DNA of 64,000 nucleotides. It comes from Macrostomum hystrix. Taxonomy: Eukaryota > Platyhelminthes > Macrostomidae. Location: assembly GCA_950097015.1 (NCBI GenBank), contig CATNEN010000029.1, positions 2,300,001 to 2,364,000 on the forward strand, written 5' to 3'. Shown one piece after another: positions 23,401 to 34,808 of this stretch (position 1 is its first letter; the number at the start of each line of letters is the position of its first letter). A program made the translations under genes and the position numbers. Under the pieces are notes generated by a model. That model made no database searches, was not told where the DNA came from, and was given only the letters and a program-made list of their open reading frames with translations.

Positions 23401-26400
23401 ATTCCAGTGGAGTCGGGAATCGAACCCCCGACCTTCAAGTCGTGAGTTCGACGCCGTAACCACAATGCTGCAACCTCTAATAGGCCTTTTTTGTCTATTA
23501 CTGAGTCAAATTCGTAAAAAAATAAATAATCCCATAATCTCGGTAGGTGTTCATTACCTTTTATACCTTAGATTAGATTAGTTTTTAGATTTATAGGCAA
23601 GCAATATAGCAGCATTAGAAGATTGTTAAAATTCTCTGACAAAAAGAAAATTTATGACCCGGCAATTGAAAAAAATATCAATGCCTGGCCTCAAAGCAAT
23701 CATATAAAAAATTATGCCAGGTGCGATAATGGAGGCAAAAATTATCTTAACTCACCGTCGCAAATTTCAAACACTGTGCTCTGCTGGGTTGAATTTGCCG
23801 CAAAATTTGCCACTGCAATCTGCTTCATCACTGCGAGTCGAAGAGGAAAATGTGAGGATAGAAAATGTAAAGAAATCATAATTCATCTGATTTCATGACA
23901 GCATGAAAGCTCAGATTATTTTTCCAATACTAAATTTGTTTTTCAAAAGTTCCGGTTAAGCGTTAGAAAAATTAGAAAGAATTAGAAAGAATACGAAATA
24001 ACAGATAAACAGCTGACTTGTAATTTCATTCACTGACCGATTGAGCATACACACAACTGCAAGAAAATAACACGCGTTCTTCTTAGCGACGTATCTAATG
24101 TCGAAATCTTGACGTTGATGTTGATCTTGATGTCCTAATTGTAGTGTCATGTGTCCGAATTCAAATATAGTGTCGATTAAGAAGGGAAAACATTTGAGAA
24201 AATATGAATATCATTTGTAAAAACTCGGATTTACTGTAGCTTAATTAGGATTTTCTGAGTGCTAATTAAGTTTTTATGAGTCTTGATGGAACCCGGAATG
24301 ACAGAAGATTTTCTGTGATTCTACAAGGACTAACATTGTTTTAATAAGAATAAAATATTAGAAGAAAATTATATTGACTGATATAACACAGTCCAAACCA
24401 CACTCGATAAACAGTCCAAAACACACTCGATAAACAGCCTGAAATACACTCGATAAACAGCCCGAAATACACTAAATAAACAGCCCGAAACACACTCGAT
24501 AAACAGTCCATAACACACTCGATAAACAGCCTGAAATACACTCGATAAACAGCCGGAAATACACTCGATAAACAGCCCGAAATACACTAGATAAACAGCC
24601 CGAAACACACTCGATAAACAGTCCAAAACACACTCGATAAACAGCCTGAGATAAACGGCCTGAAATATACTCGATAAACAGTCCAAAACACACTCGATAA
24701 ACAGCCCGAAATACATTCGATAAACAGCCTGAAACACACTCGATAAACAGCCTGAAATATACTCGATAAAGAGTCCGAAACACGCTCGATAAACTGCCTG
24801 AAATACACTCGATAAACAGTCCAAAACACACTCGATATACAGCCCGAAATACATTCGATAAACAGCCTGAAACACACTCGATAAACAGCCTGAAATATAC
24901 TCGATAAAGAGTCCGAAACACGCTCGATAAACTGCCTGAAATACACTCGATAAACAGTCCAAAACACACTCGATATACAGCCCGAAATACATTCGATAAA
25001 CAGCCTGAAACACACTCGATAAACAGCCTGAAATATACCGATAAAGAGTCCGAAACACACTCGATAAACATCCCGAAATACACTCGAAAAACTGCCTGAG
25101 ACACAATCGATAAATCCTGAGCCTGAAAAACTAAAAAAACCGCCCGAAACAAAGTACACGAAGCAATTTGTGTAAGAAAGAATCTTGCTTGTTGGCCAAG
25201 CGCTTATGAAGGCTTAAACGATTAATACAGTTAAGCTTGGTAAAAAAGCGCAAAAATTGGTCTTCAGCAACAATGGTTGCCTAAAAGATTAATGTGCCCC
25301 GCACAATTGATGAGCAACTACTGTAAGAGTTTGAGCTGCTCACCACTCAAGCTTGGGGTGTTCAAGTGCTTGGTGTGAAGTCGAAGTGCAGTCAAGACAA
25401 ACAGCACAAAGAGGTTTTTATATGACTCCTAATTAGGATTTACTTATAATATCCTATTTGGTAACTGTCTTGTTGAATACTTTTGGCACAATTAGACTAT
25501 TTTCTACAGATATCGAGGTAAAATAATTATTAAACAATGACTCACACTGATCCAGCTTAGTGGTAATGGCAGACAGACTATGAGCCTGCTGAGCTTCAAC
25601 AGCCTGAAATCGGCCAACCATGAAGTCCCACAGGTCCTGCACTGTGACTTCGCCCAGCTGCAGCAGGCTAGCCGCAGGCGCAGGCGGTAGTTGGCTATAC
25701 CGCGACCAGCAGTTGTTACCAGCAGCCAGCCGCTGACTGTGGCCGGCGCTCATTGCCGCACTGGCTGGGGTGGCTGTGCGCCCAGAAGTCGCGGCCTGAC
25801 TAAATCGGGGCCGCTTATTAACCGAGTCCTGATTACTATCCAACGCCGGGCCGTACGAATCCCGTGCCAGACGCTTCTGACTCGGTCCTGGCTGCTGGCT
25901 GAGAGCCTGACTAGTATTTGAACGATGTTGTCCTTGGTAACGACTGCTTTGAGTTTGCTCCTGGCTAAAAGCCTGACTGGAACCCGGCTGCTGTTGTTTT
26001 TGTTGGCCCTGGCAACCAACTTTTTGCTTCTTGGCTGCCTGGCTGAATGTCTGACCAACACTGGATTGTGGCTCTACTGATGACTGACCGAAAGCCTGAC
26101 CCGATCTACTAGGCTTCTGTTGTCCTTGACAACGGTTGCTTGGAAGTGTTCTCTGACTCTGACTGAAGCTCGAGATACCATTAGCCAGCGACACTTGACT
26201 ACAGCCTTGGCCAAGATCGGATTCTCTTTGGCGGCCTTGACGACCATCCCGATTTTCTCGCTGGCTAAAGCCCTGACTTGCACTGTCAACGCGCCGGTGT
26301 TGACCTTGGTTACAACTGGCCTTCATTGGTTGCTGACTAAAACCTTGCACTTGGCTAAAATTTTGACTTGACCCAGCAACTGTCTGGCGGCATTGGTAAC

Positions 26401-27636
26401 CATCCTGCGTCGACTTCTGACTAAAGCTTCCGCTGGTCCAAGCAACTGATACGCGTCCTTGGTGACTGTCACTGACCGGCCTTTGACAAAAACTTTCGCC
26501 AGATCGACCGACAGTTTGGCGCCCTTGGAAACTATCGCGATCTATCCACTGGCTAAAGCCGGGATTTGAACCAGCAACCAATCGGCGTCCTTGGTAATTA
26601 TCGTTGCATTGCTCAAATTGTTGAGTGAATATCTGGCTGCGACTAATACCTGATCGGCCCGGCATCTGGTGAGCACCGCCAGGCTGCTGGTGCGGCGGAA
26701 TGAAATCTATAATAATTGAGGAGAACTAAGTCTTGAAATACTACTTTTAGCAGTAGAACTGTCAACACTAAGGCGAAATCGCCCCTGACAATTATTTCTG
26801 CTGCACCCAAACAGAGCAATGCAAGCACACGCAGACGAAACTTTTGCTGAGCATCTTCTGAAAAAGGCACCAGCCCTTCACACTGTCGAGATATTCAATG
26901 CACTGCGGCTTAGTGCGACCTAGGTTGGCCTTCAAACTTTATCAGCACGTCACCCGGATGTGCCTTCATCATTTTCGAACTTTATCTAGAAGGAGCTGCG
27001 GACATTCAACAAGTAGTAGTTTAGTGTAACCCAATATCGAGGCGAGCGAAAGTGGAGAACTTTGCATTAGGCACTTTATGGCCAGCTGAAGGCATCCTGC
27101 TGACGGTGCTGACGGCGTCGGGGTGGTGGCTGATAATTTGACAGACTAGGCGAGGGTCCTGTGGTTGAGCTTTGCCAGCGAAGCTTGATCAGCGAAATGG
27201 GAGAAATTTGCATCAGGGTGTCCATAGTCGGCTGGTGCCACTTGTTGAAGGTCCAGCAGCTCCGTCTAGATAAAGGCGCGTGACTACTGAAGTCGGAGAT
27301 GATGCAGGCACAGTTGGGTGATAAAGTTTGAAAGCCGTGCAAAGCCGCAACTGAGACGCAGTTCGAATTCGTGTATGAAATACAGACCTTCGAAAAGAAC
27401 CGTTGAGTATCTCGACGGTCTGAAGGGCTGGCGACTTAATTCTAGTTTCAGAAGATACGCAGAAAAGTTGTTTCACATTGTAAAAAGCACTCACCACCAG
27501 ATCGTCCAGTTAGTAATGTCGGCTGCGAGCTGTGCCTAGTAAATAGTGGCCGATCACGAAAGTTGTCAAACGCCGGCTGATTATCGTCCCCAGAGCCGCC
27601 AGCAAGTGATCGCCTCTGGCCGGCGTTAAAGCTCAT
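17427..27636 (-). CDS. Unrecognised Gln/Ser-rich, probably disordered protein
   Basis: Four exons on the minus strand: 27636-27495, 26706-25546, 22226-22102 and 17561-17427, giving 520 residues. Donors read GTG|GTGAGT, CAGT|GTGAGT and GAA|GTGAGT. Phases are 1, 1 and 0, and every junction stays open; the last exon ends in TAG. Exon 2 encodes most of the protein: about 300 residues of degenerate 25-30-residue repeats combining QGRQ-like and FSQ motifs, rich in Q, S, G and R. A Leu-rich, helix-like segment follows (VQDLWDFMVGRFQAVEAQ), then a Q/P-rich exon and an acidic C-terminus with LLDEPDDEDRR. A KRPR cluster could be a nuclear signal. No known family is recognised. The two large introns carry the biggest arrays of the window. 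Exon 2 could instead read through to a stop at 25454; extra exons cannot be excluded. Confidence 0.6.
17562..18849. other. Intron of the Gln-rich gene, unique part
   Basis: Minus-strand open stretches at 17695-18034 follow a possible acceptor (CTCTCACACAG), but I could not join them in phase to flanking exons. Nothing else is recognised. Confidence 0.35.
18850..21738. repeat. Large minisatellite, 54/59-bp units (about 50 copies)
   Basis: The unit contains GGCATTCACTACACCAGCTC, then ACACAATGGAAACAGCTGAT and TGAGTCACTGAG. A 59-bp form has an extra ATTCA-type insertion (GGCATTCAATTCACTACACC). The 54-bp form dominates at both ends and the 59-bp form in the middle (about 19440-20760). CCGGC/CTGGC and TTGAG/TCGAG variants follow the same zoning. 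It lies in the third intron of the Gln-rich gene. Long frames here arise because 54 is a multiple of three. Confidence 0.95.
22270..22370 (+). mobile_element. tRNA-like SINE head relic
   Basis: TTAGCAGAGCGGTCTAACGC resembles a tRNA A-box/D-arm, and GAGCTCAATTCC lies at the B-box position about 50 bp later. The B-box departs from GGTTCGANTCC, so this is a decayed tRNA-derived element rather than a gene. Confidence 0.4.
22494..22682. repeat. Perfect 50-bp inverted repeat with 89-bp loop
   Basis: The left arm 22494-22543 and right arm 22633-22682 are exact reverse complements. Each arm contains TTTTGTCAGGCTATCTCAGC or its complement. The structure would fold as a long hairpin in DNA or RNA. It lies in intron 2 of the Gln-rich gene. 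No target duplication is apparent. Confidence 0.9.
23219..23482 (-). mobile_element. tRNA-derived SINE, near full length
   Basis: Read on the minus strand: a tRNA-like head with B-box GGGTTCGATTCCCGAC, then the AAGACA-like segment, ATTGCTTCAGTTCACCCAGC, GTACCAGCATTAGCTGGG, CCAGTCCATGGACTGAAC, and the tail AATTGGGGCAGGTGTAAT. It matches the copy at 63705-64000 over its length. Confidence 0.85.
23483..24383. other. Intron 2 unique sequence of the Gln-rich gene
   Basis: AT-rich intronic DNA; short open stretches at 23623-23898 (+) and 23956-24150 (-) are not recognised. Confidence 0.35.
24384..25125. repeat. Minisatellite, 24-bp unit (about 30 copies)
   Basis: Units of CACTCGATAAACAGCCTGAA plus ATA(C/T). 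A higher-order block containing ATAAAGAGTCCGAAACACGC recurs near 24770 and 24905. All three minus frames stay open through the array, which marks them as artefacts. A short stub of the same array lies at 28918-28978. Confidence 0.95.
25143..25360. repeat. Segmental duplication, copy 1
   Basis: About 218 bp, from near CGAAGCAATTTGTGTAAGAA to CACTCAAGCTTGGGGTG, nearly identical to 28979-29196. Both copies directly follow 24-bp array sequence. This copy lies in intron 2 of the Gln-rich gene. Confidence 0.9.
27095..27305. repeat. Dispersed repeat, copy 1
   Basis: Shares an ordered series of blocks with 39088-39252: GGGTGGTGGCTGAT, TTGACAGACTA, GCTTGATCAG, GCATCAGGGTGTCCATAGT and CCGTCTAGATAAA. 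The two copies are clearly diverged. This one lies in intron 1 of the Gln-rich gene; no ends or coding content are recognised. Confidence 0.75.
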
Positions 27637-27886
27637 CGTAAAATAATGTAATACAGCTTTTTTAAAAAGCGGCACCCTAAAAACATAGGCGCTTTTTCAA
27701 GACTCGAAGCGAAAAATTGTTTATTTTTTAGTTCTCCTCGCTGAAAAAAATAAATTGCGATAAATTAAACTGTAATAGTAAGTATCAATTTAGTTACACT
27801 TAATAAACACACAGTTCAAAGAAAATGAGAGTGGGCCGAATGCCGTGTGCTAGTCACATAAATAATGCTAGGGGCTGATAATGGTT
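27637..27886. other. 5' flank of the Gln-rich gene
   Basis: 250 bp of AT-rich DNA between the start codon at 27636 and the 18-bp array; presumed promoter and 5' UTR. No core promoter motif stands out. Confidence 0.35.
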
Positions 27887-28917
27887 TTAGGATTGAATAA
27901 TGGTGATAGGGTGGATAATTATGATAGGGCGAATAATAATGATAGGGTGGATAATGGTGATAGGGCGGATAATGGTGATAGGGCGGATAATGGTGACAGG
28001 ATGGATAATAGTGATAGGGTGGATAATGATGATAGGGTGGACAATGATAATAGGGTGAATAATTATGATAGGGTGGATAATGGTGATAGGGTGGATAATA
28101 GTGATAGGGTGGATAATGATAATAGGGTGGATAATGATGATAGGGTGGACAATGATAATAGGGTGGATAATTATGATAGGGCGAATAATAATGATAGGGT
28201 GGATAATGGTGATAGGGTGGATAATGGTGATAGGGTGGATAATAGTGATAGGGTGGATAATGATAATAGGGTGAATAATTATGATAGGGCGAATAATAAT
28301 GATAGGGTGGATAATGGTGATAGGGTGGATAATGGTGATAGGGTGGATAATAGTGATAGGGTGGATAATGATGATAGGGTGGATAATGATAATAGGGTGG
28401 ATAATTATGATAGGGCGAATAATAATGATAGGGTGGATAATGGTGATAGGGTGGATAATGGTGATAGGGTGGATAATAGTGATAGGGTGGATAATGATAA
28501 TAGGGTGAATAATTATGATAGGGCGAATAATAATGATAGGGTGGATAATGGTGATAGGGTGGATAATGGTGATAGGGTGGATAATGGTGATAGGGTGGAT
28601 AATGGTGATAGGGTGGATAATGATGATAGGGTGGACAATGATAATAGGGTGAATAATTATGATAGGGTGGATAATGGTGATAGGGTGAATAATGATGATA
28701 GGGTGGATAATGATGATAGGGTGGATAATGATGATAGGGTGGATAATGGTGATAGGGTGGACAATGATAATAGGGTGAATAATTATGATAGGGTGGATAA
28801 TGGTGATAGGGTGAATAATGATGATAGGGTGGATAATGGTGATAAGGTGGATAATGATGATAGGGTGGATAATGATGATAGGGTAGATAATGATGATAGG
28901 GTAGATAATGATGACGA
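27887..28917. repeat. Minisatellite, 18-bp unit with longer periods
   Basis: Degenerate copies of GATAGGGTGGATAATGGT extend over 1.03 kb. Variants (AATTATGATAGGGCGAATAA and others) recur in larger blocks, for example near 27915, 28170, 28275, 28405 and 28510. The unit length opens frames on both strands; they are not genes. Confidence 0.95.
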
Positions 28918-28978
28918 ACACTCGATAAACAGCCTGAGATACATTTGATGAACAACCTGAAACAAACGCAATAAACAG
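28918..28978. repeat. Stub of the 24-bp array
   Basis: Two to three degenerate units with ACTCGATAAACAGCCTGAGA, related to the array at 24384-25125, directly precede the second copy of the segmental duplication. Confidence 0.75.
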
Positions 28979-29196
28979 CCCGAAACACGGTACACGAAGC
29001 AATTTGTGTAAGAAAGAATCTTGCTTGTTGGCCAAGCGCTTATGAAGGCTTAAACGATTAATACAGTTAAGCCTCGTAAAAAGCGCAAAAATTGGTCTTC
29101 AGCAACAATGGTTGCCTAAATGATTAATGTGCCCCGCACAATTGATGAGCAACTACCGTAAGAGTTTGAGCTGCTCACCACTCAAGCTTGGGGTGT
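28979..29196. repeat. Segmental duplication, copy 2
   Basis: Nearly identical partner of 25143-25360, in the same orientation, located upstream of the Gln-rich gene. Confidence 0.9.
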
Positions 29197-30324
29197 GGAA
29201 GTGAATTTGCAGCTCAGTGATTAGAGCCCAGGACTACTTGGCCATGTGACCAAGGACCTTGTCCATGGACTTAATATATCTATGCATCTACAAGCCACAT
29301 ACTGTTTTCATTTAAATGAAATGAAACTAATTTGAACAGATTTCAAGCAGGAAAAAACTGTAGTAAAAATATAATTTTTGCATTCATTAGAGCCAGTTTA
29401 ATATCGCCAGATGCGGCACTAGCCAGTCTTGATAGTGAACATTTACCGGGATTAACACTAATACAAACAGTGCAGTTAAGCCTGGATTTAAAACGCAACA
29501 AGCTGAATGCCTACTATTTCAATCCAAAAATTTTACCAGGAATAAACTAATGACCCTCCTCTACATAGCAACTAAACACATAAGCACTTTCAAGCTCAAC
29601 ATTAGCAAGCAACTAATTGAAGCGGGCAGGTTAGTGGGTGCTTGCACGCGTGCGTGATACTGGAAGCCAACTTAGAGCTGACGAGAAAACAGCAGAAGCC
29701 AGAGGGGCTGAGCAGAGAGAACTTGGGAGAACTTTAAATGCTAATAAACATCAGTTGAATTCGCTTAAAAAACTGAAGAGAAAATTTCGGATTTTACCAC
29801 ATAAAAAGGTGACTTCAAAATTGAATAAAAGTACAAAAATAGTTTGCAAACGCAGCAGAATAGAACTCAAACCTCAAAGATGATGGCAACAGGAAACAAA
29901 GGAAATTAAAAGCGACTGTGGAAATGTTCTATGTACAGTTGCACCTATATCTAGCCTCATTTGATTGGGGAAAAAAATAAACCACTATTAATAAATAAAT
30001 ACCGAAAGGAAGTTTGCAAATTTTAACTTCTTAGGAAGAAAATACCAGAGAACAACACAGACAATGTATAGGAACAAGAATGCAATTGGCCTGATTGACT
30101 TTTTCATAAATTAATGTCCCAAGGCTTTGTTCGTCTGTCGCATCTCTTTTTCTCTGAACAAAATTGGTGCACGTAAAGCAGAGTTACAGCGAGTGGACCG
30201 TTACTTTTGTTGCGCTAAATCAGCTAAACAGATTAACGGGTAACAATTAGCGACAATAGGTTTAGTCTGTTTAGTGAAATTGAAAGCAAATAAAAGGACA
30301 AATATATTTGTAAAGAAGGAACAC
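29197..30324. other. Intergenic between the Gln-rich and RFX genes
   Basis: Includes a decayed tRNA-like string (GCAGCTCAGTGATTAGAGCC, near 29208) followed by TTGTCCATGGACTTA, perhaps a SINE relic. The rest includes the RFX 3' flank; the frame at 29638-29883 is not recognised. Confidence 0.35.
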
Positions 30325-31883
30325 TCATCGACCAACAGCCACAATGTCCATCAGTTCAACATCGCCGGGAGCTGCAGTGGCGCCGACGCCCATAACAACC
30401 ACGGCGGCTGCGGCATCAGTGGGCAGTTGAACTCTCAACGGGCGCACTGGCGGCGAAGCTGGCAGGCACCAGTCCAGCAGCAGCGGACTGGAAGCCGCCT
30501 GACGCCTTCGACAACGATTATCATTGTCATCGGTGTCATCATCAGCGGCTGCTTTCAGCTGCTCGGCAGACGGCTCGGGCGATACCATAGCCAAACCGCG
30601 GCCAACCGTGTGACCAATCGGATCCTCGTCCATGGCCTCCTCGTCATCCGCTTCCGCTTCCTGACGAATCGCGCCATAGAAGGCGCACTCGTTATCGACG
30701 TCTGAATAGTCGTCGGCGTCGTCATCCGACTGACTGGATAACAGAGTCGAAGGCGGCGGCGGCAGGGGGTGACGCAGGCTGCGGTAGGGACTGGGCACCA
30801 GTAGGTCGGGCAGGGGCTGCTGCGCCGGCATCGCCTGGTCAGACGAAGCAGATGTCGCCTCGACGCCGCTTGACGTTGTTGACGACGCTTCGCGTCGGCG
30901 TCGGCCGCTGTGAGCCGCCGGCGGACTAGACGAACGCGAGGAAGAGGTGGCTGCGTTACAGTCCTGACGGCTTCCCAATTGGGGAGGATGCTGAGATCTC
31001 GCGGCCATGAGGCGGCAGGCCAATACAGAGAGAGCCGGCGCGGAGCTGGGGCTCACATACTGATTAGTGATGAGGTGCTCGGCCAAGGCGCGCATAGAGA
31101 CAAACTCTGCGCCGAGAAGTTTCTGTGCCCATTGTACAACCACAGAGTCGTGAAATGTGGCACCGCCGGATCTGCTGCCGCCGCCATTGCTGGCATCGTC
31201 ATCCGAGGAGGTCTGCTGCTGAGCTAGCTGAGCTAGCGAGCCGGGCGGAGGTAACAGGTCGGTTAGGCGAGGCTGCGGCGGACAGGCCTGCTTGCGCAGT
31301 CCGCCATAACAGTATTTCGACTGGCCGCGTTGGCCAAGCCGGCGGGGCTTGACGCCGGGGAAGGCGCGCTTCATCGCCTTGCCAAAGTCGGCCGTGTTTA
31401 AGGGCTTGCAACCGTGCGCCTCGCAGTACTGCTTGTAGTCCGAGTAGACTTCGTCTTTGCGCAGGCACACGCTCGGATCCTCTTCCAGGTGGCTTAGTAT
31501 CCAGGTGTGCGCGTGCGTCTGCTCCGCCTGGTTGCTGAGCTGCGTCAGCTGCTGCTGCTGCTGCTGCTGATTTGGCAGAACTTGATCTATTGGCCTGCCA
31601 CCAGCTGGCAGCTGCAGATAGAGCAACAGCTTCTCAAGGTCAGACAGAGAACGCACCGAATCAAGAATTGCGCAGACTCGCTCACGCGCCTCAGCTGTCA
31701 CATCGGATTCCAGATCGTCACGCAGGGTGTCCATCAGTGGCGTGACATTACGGCTAGACTGGCTGCCGCCGGCGTCTAGTTCAGCAGCAGCTTCACGTTT
31801 GATGACGGCGCCATGCGGGCCAACAGTTGGACTGGTGTTGCGATTCACAGCTTCTACATTGTTATAATTGGCAGTCGAGGATG
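30325..31883 (-). CDS. RFX family transcription factor, RFX5/RFX7-like
   Basis: One long exon encodes at least 508 residues and ends in TGA at 30327-30325. No in-frame ATG begins it: the frame is open upstream through a likely acceptor (GTCTTCAG) at about 31884, so a further 5' exon is expected. Counting from the codon at 31848: a helix with ILDSVRSLSDLEKLLLYLQL (61-80) matches the dimerisation helix of RFX5/RFX7. The winged-helix RFX DNA-binding domain spans about 111-188 (THAHTWI, KPLNTADFGKAMK, RRLGQRGQSKYCYGGLR), at 31285-31518. RRLG and SKYCY are hallmark DNA-contact motifs of the family. The remainder is low-complexity Ser/Pro/Asp-rich. The extended C-terminal dimerisation domain of RFX1-3 is absent, which supports the RFX5/7 branch. 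It binds X-boxes in the nucleus. Confidence 0.9.
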
Positions 31884-34234
31884 CTGAAGACGATGATGAA
31901 GGCGCCTTTTGTCTGGCGCTAGGTATTTTATTGTTTGTGTTAGTTTGGCTGACCGGCTGTAAGTCATGGCAGTATTTGAATTTAATTCAGAAAGAGCTCG
32001 TGGCTAAACCTAGCAACAGACAGAATCTAACCTTCAGGACATTCTACATTGCTTTGAACTTTTTAATATGTCATTTTAATTAATGACAATAAAAAGTCAC
32101 CTCTTTTGTATGTATGCTGGATGCTGGATGAATTTAAAAGGCTAGATTTGTCTGCCGGCAGACAAAACAACTATTTTGTACAATGATGAGAACTGTAATA
32201 ACATTCTAAAACAATTTTTATAGAAAGTATTTATGATGATTAATGTTTGAATGAACATTTAAACAATTTTGTTTAATAGAATCATTCATATCATTCATTC
32301 AAAGTATTATCATAATTTGAAGCAGTCCTTAAAGAAGGAAATTCTAGTCTTGATGGCTTTACCTTTCATTAATGATTGTTCTAATTGCAATGCTGTTGTA
32401 ACAGCTAAGCAGCATGTCTTTCAGTGTGAAAGATGCAACAAATGCAACCAGATGAAATGTTTTGAAATGGAAATGTTTGGTTCTGGCTTTGTGTATTTAT
32501 AAGCTGCTTATTAGCTACAAAACTTTTAGAAAAATCCTAGCATTTTAACAAAAAAAAATTGTAAGACATTTAGATAATATTTTCATATGAAACTTGATTA
32601 CATACGTGTAATTAGTTATTCTGACTAATGCATATGTTAGCATATAAATGGACTATATCATATATTGGCAAACAAAATGACTATATTGTATATTGGCAGA
32701 TGAAAAGGTGGTAAACAAAAAGGAAGCAGACAAAATGACCATCAACCACTAGAATAGGCCACCACATTGTATATGTATATCTTATTCATGCAAATGCCTA
32801 TATTTTCTCTATATTATTAAAATCAAGGGAGCTAACTTCTAGTCCTGCATAAATTCAAATATTGCTTGACTTAAGAATGTTTAAAATAATATAAAAAACC
32901 TGCTATATTTTCATAAACTTATTTTGTGTTATTTTTGACAGAAATCTAAGTGATAAGTAGGCCTACTGCTAAAAATAACACCTGATTAGAGTTTTTTGCT
33001 CTCCCAAAATTCAACATTCATTCAACACCCTGCTTAATATGCTTACTAGATTTGTTTTATTCTGCTTGCTTGATTCTTCAATGTAAAATAGCTTAATTGA
33101 CATGGGAAACCAGGATAAGGCAAAGTGTATAGGCCCTAACCCCTATGCCTATAAATTAAATTTGTTGTTTCAATAAAGGGAGTAAGGTCCATCTATTAAA
33201 TTAATTAAACGATTATGACGAGGCAAAATGCCGCAAATCTCTTGTCTGTGTAACTGTAACACAGTAACACTGTTTTTGTGCTTCGCCACAAACTGATGGC
33301 GAAACAAAACGAGCTTACATAAATAGGGCATATAAAACAGTATTCATGCATACACTTTATATCTAGATAATCAATATCGATTGGATAAATTTACAATCGA
33401 GTAAAGGCGAGCCTATATCATCAAGCTAGCATCAAACAAAGCACCGTAGCGAGTCACGACCGACCAATCGACGAGGTTAGAAGAAAAAAATATATATTTT
33501 AAAAAATGTACGTCCATTATAACGAACTGTTACAAGAAGTAAAATTGCAAAAAATGTGCAGCAAAAAACACAAAATAATTAAATATATTACGCATGACTG
33601 TATTTTTTCTTTTCTTATTAAACAGAAGAATGATATTTAAAATATTTAAAACACCACTATTATAAGAAACCATTGGGTCTTATCAATGATTAACGTAGAG
33701 GTGGTAGTACGAGTACTACTAGTTAGCATTTACGATATACATCAATATGAACTATTGCTAGACAGCGGAGACGTTCAGAACAGGGCCTAAAACGGCATGT
33801 CTAGCCGCCACGTTTTTTAGGTATTTTTTCCTCCAAATTGTAAAACATAGTGGTCATTAAAATATTTTCAAGTCGCGCTTTATTGCTCTTTATGTGTTAA
33901 AGCTTAGCTAAGCAGAACTTTCGAATTTTCATATAAACGAACACATATTAGATTTTTTGCAGCTCCGTTTTTATATAATCGAATTAGTAAGCCTAATAGA
34001 CATAAAATTAGAATATGCTCGACACACTGATGTATCTGCAACTCTGTAACAACTACTTTGGCATGGCATAATAGACTAATCTATTTTTATATTCATGTTA
34101 TTTTTGTCTAGGCCAATAAATCTTAATTGACTAATTTCACTGTACTTTTTAATAGCTCAATAACTAATTTCGTTTTTAACTTTTTTAGGCTCAAAAGTAG
34201 GAACAAGTAGTACAGTACTAGTATTGGCTGGCTT
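31884..34234. other. AT-rich spacer upstream of the RFX exon
   Basis: Likely intron or promoter of the RFX gene. A possible PHD-like relic (32377-32502) is listed separately. A small inverted pair TTCGCCA / TGGCGAA lies at 33282-33303. No minisatellites occur here, in contrast to most of the window. Confidence 0.4.
32377..32502 (+). pseudogene. Possible Cys-rich (PHD-like) relic
   Basis: A short frame shows C-x2-C, then QCERCNKCNQMKC, a spacing that recalls PHD fingers found in some retroelement ORFs. It is isolated, short, and lacks a His at the expected place, so a relic or chance pattern is more likely than a gene. Confidence 0.25.
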
Positions 34235-34800
34235 CCATAGTCCGGATCATGTCGTTTACGCCGGAGATCTCCGGCGTAAATCTGGTTTGGGATCGGAGGC
34301 TGGCGTAAGTGCTTGGCGTAAGTATAGGCCAAAATGTGCCTTGGCGTAAGTGCTTGGCGTAAGTACATGGCATAAATCAAGTGGCGTAAATGTTAGCACA
34401 AATGAGATCATTCACGATCAAATGTATCACTATAGAACATAACACATTTGCGTTAATTATGATGTTTGCGTTAATTAGGAGCAGCATTAAAACAAAGTTC
34501 ATTAAAATATTGCAGTTCGTATAAATGAGATATCAGAATATCTATTGTAGGATAGCAAAAGTTTTTTTAGCTTTAAGATGCTTACTTTGATACTTGATTC
34601 AGAATTTGCAACTTGTGAGATTTTTAAACAGTTGCAACTTCTGAATTTAATTAATCACCGATTAACATGATTTGTGAAGGACCTTTTTTTGGGTGGCGTA
34701 AGTCAGAGGGACCTTTTTTTGGTTGGCTCAAGTCTGGCGTAAGTGCCAAAAAATGTTGGATTTTTCCTCCGGCGTAAGTCCTGCATGATCCGGACTATGG
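34235..34800. mobile_element. Non-autonomous DNA transposon (MITE), 566 bp, 8-bp TSD
   Basis: Terminal inverted repeats begin CCATAGTCCGGATCATG (34235-34251, exact complement at 34784-34800) and continue imperfectly to TTTACGCCGGAG. Both sides are flanked by GCTGGCTT (34227-34234 and 34801-34808), an 8-bp target-site duplication. Several GGCGTAAGT motifs lie inside both ends. There is no coding capacity. An 8-bp duplication with subterminal repeats suggests a hAT-type element; P and Merlin groups also make 8-bp duplications, so the superfamily is inferred. Confidence 0.9.
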
Positions 34801-34808
34801 GCTGGCTT

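Noticed and set aside
24369..25159. Three overlapping minus-strand frames of 190-245 codons
   Set aside because: All three frames of the 24-bp array are open, so none carries coding signal.
27816..29035. Open frames of 355-390 codons on both strands in the 18-bp array
   Set aside because: Pure consequence of an 18-bp period; several overlapping frames are open at once and translate to HYPPY-, DRVDN- or II-rich repeats.
30274..31779. Plus-strand frames opposite the RFX exon
   Set aside because: They mirror the GC-rich RFX coding sequence and disagree with its clear DNA-binding domain.
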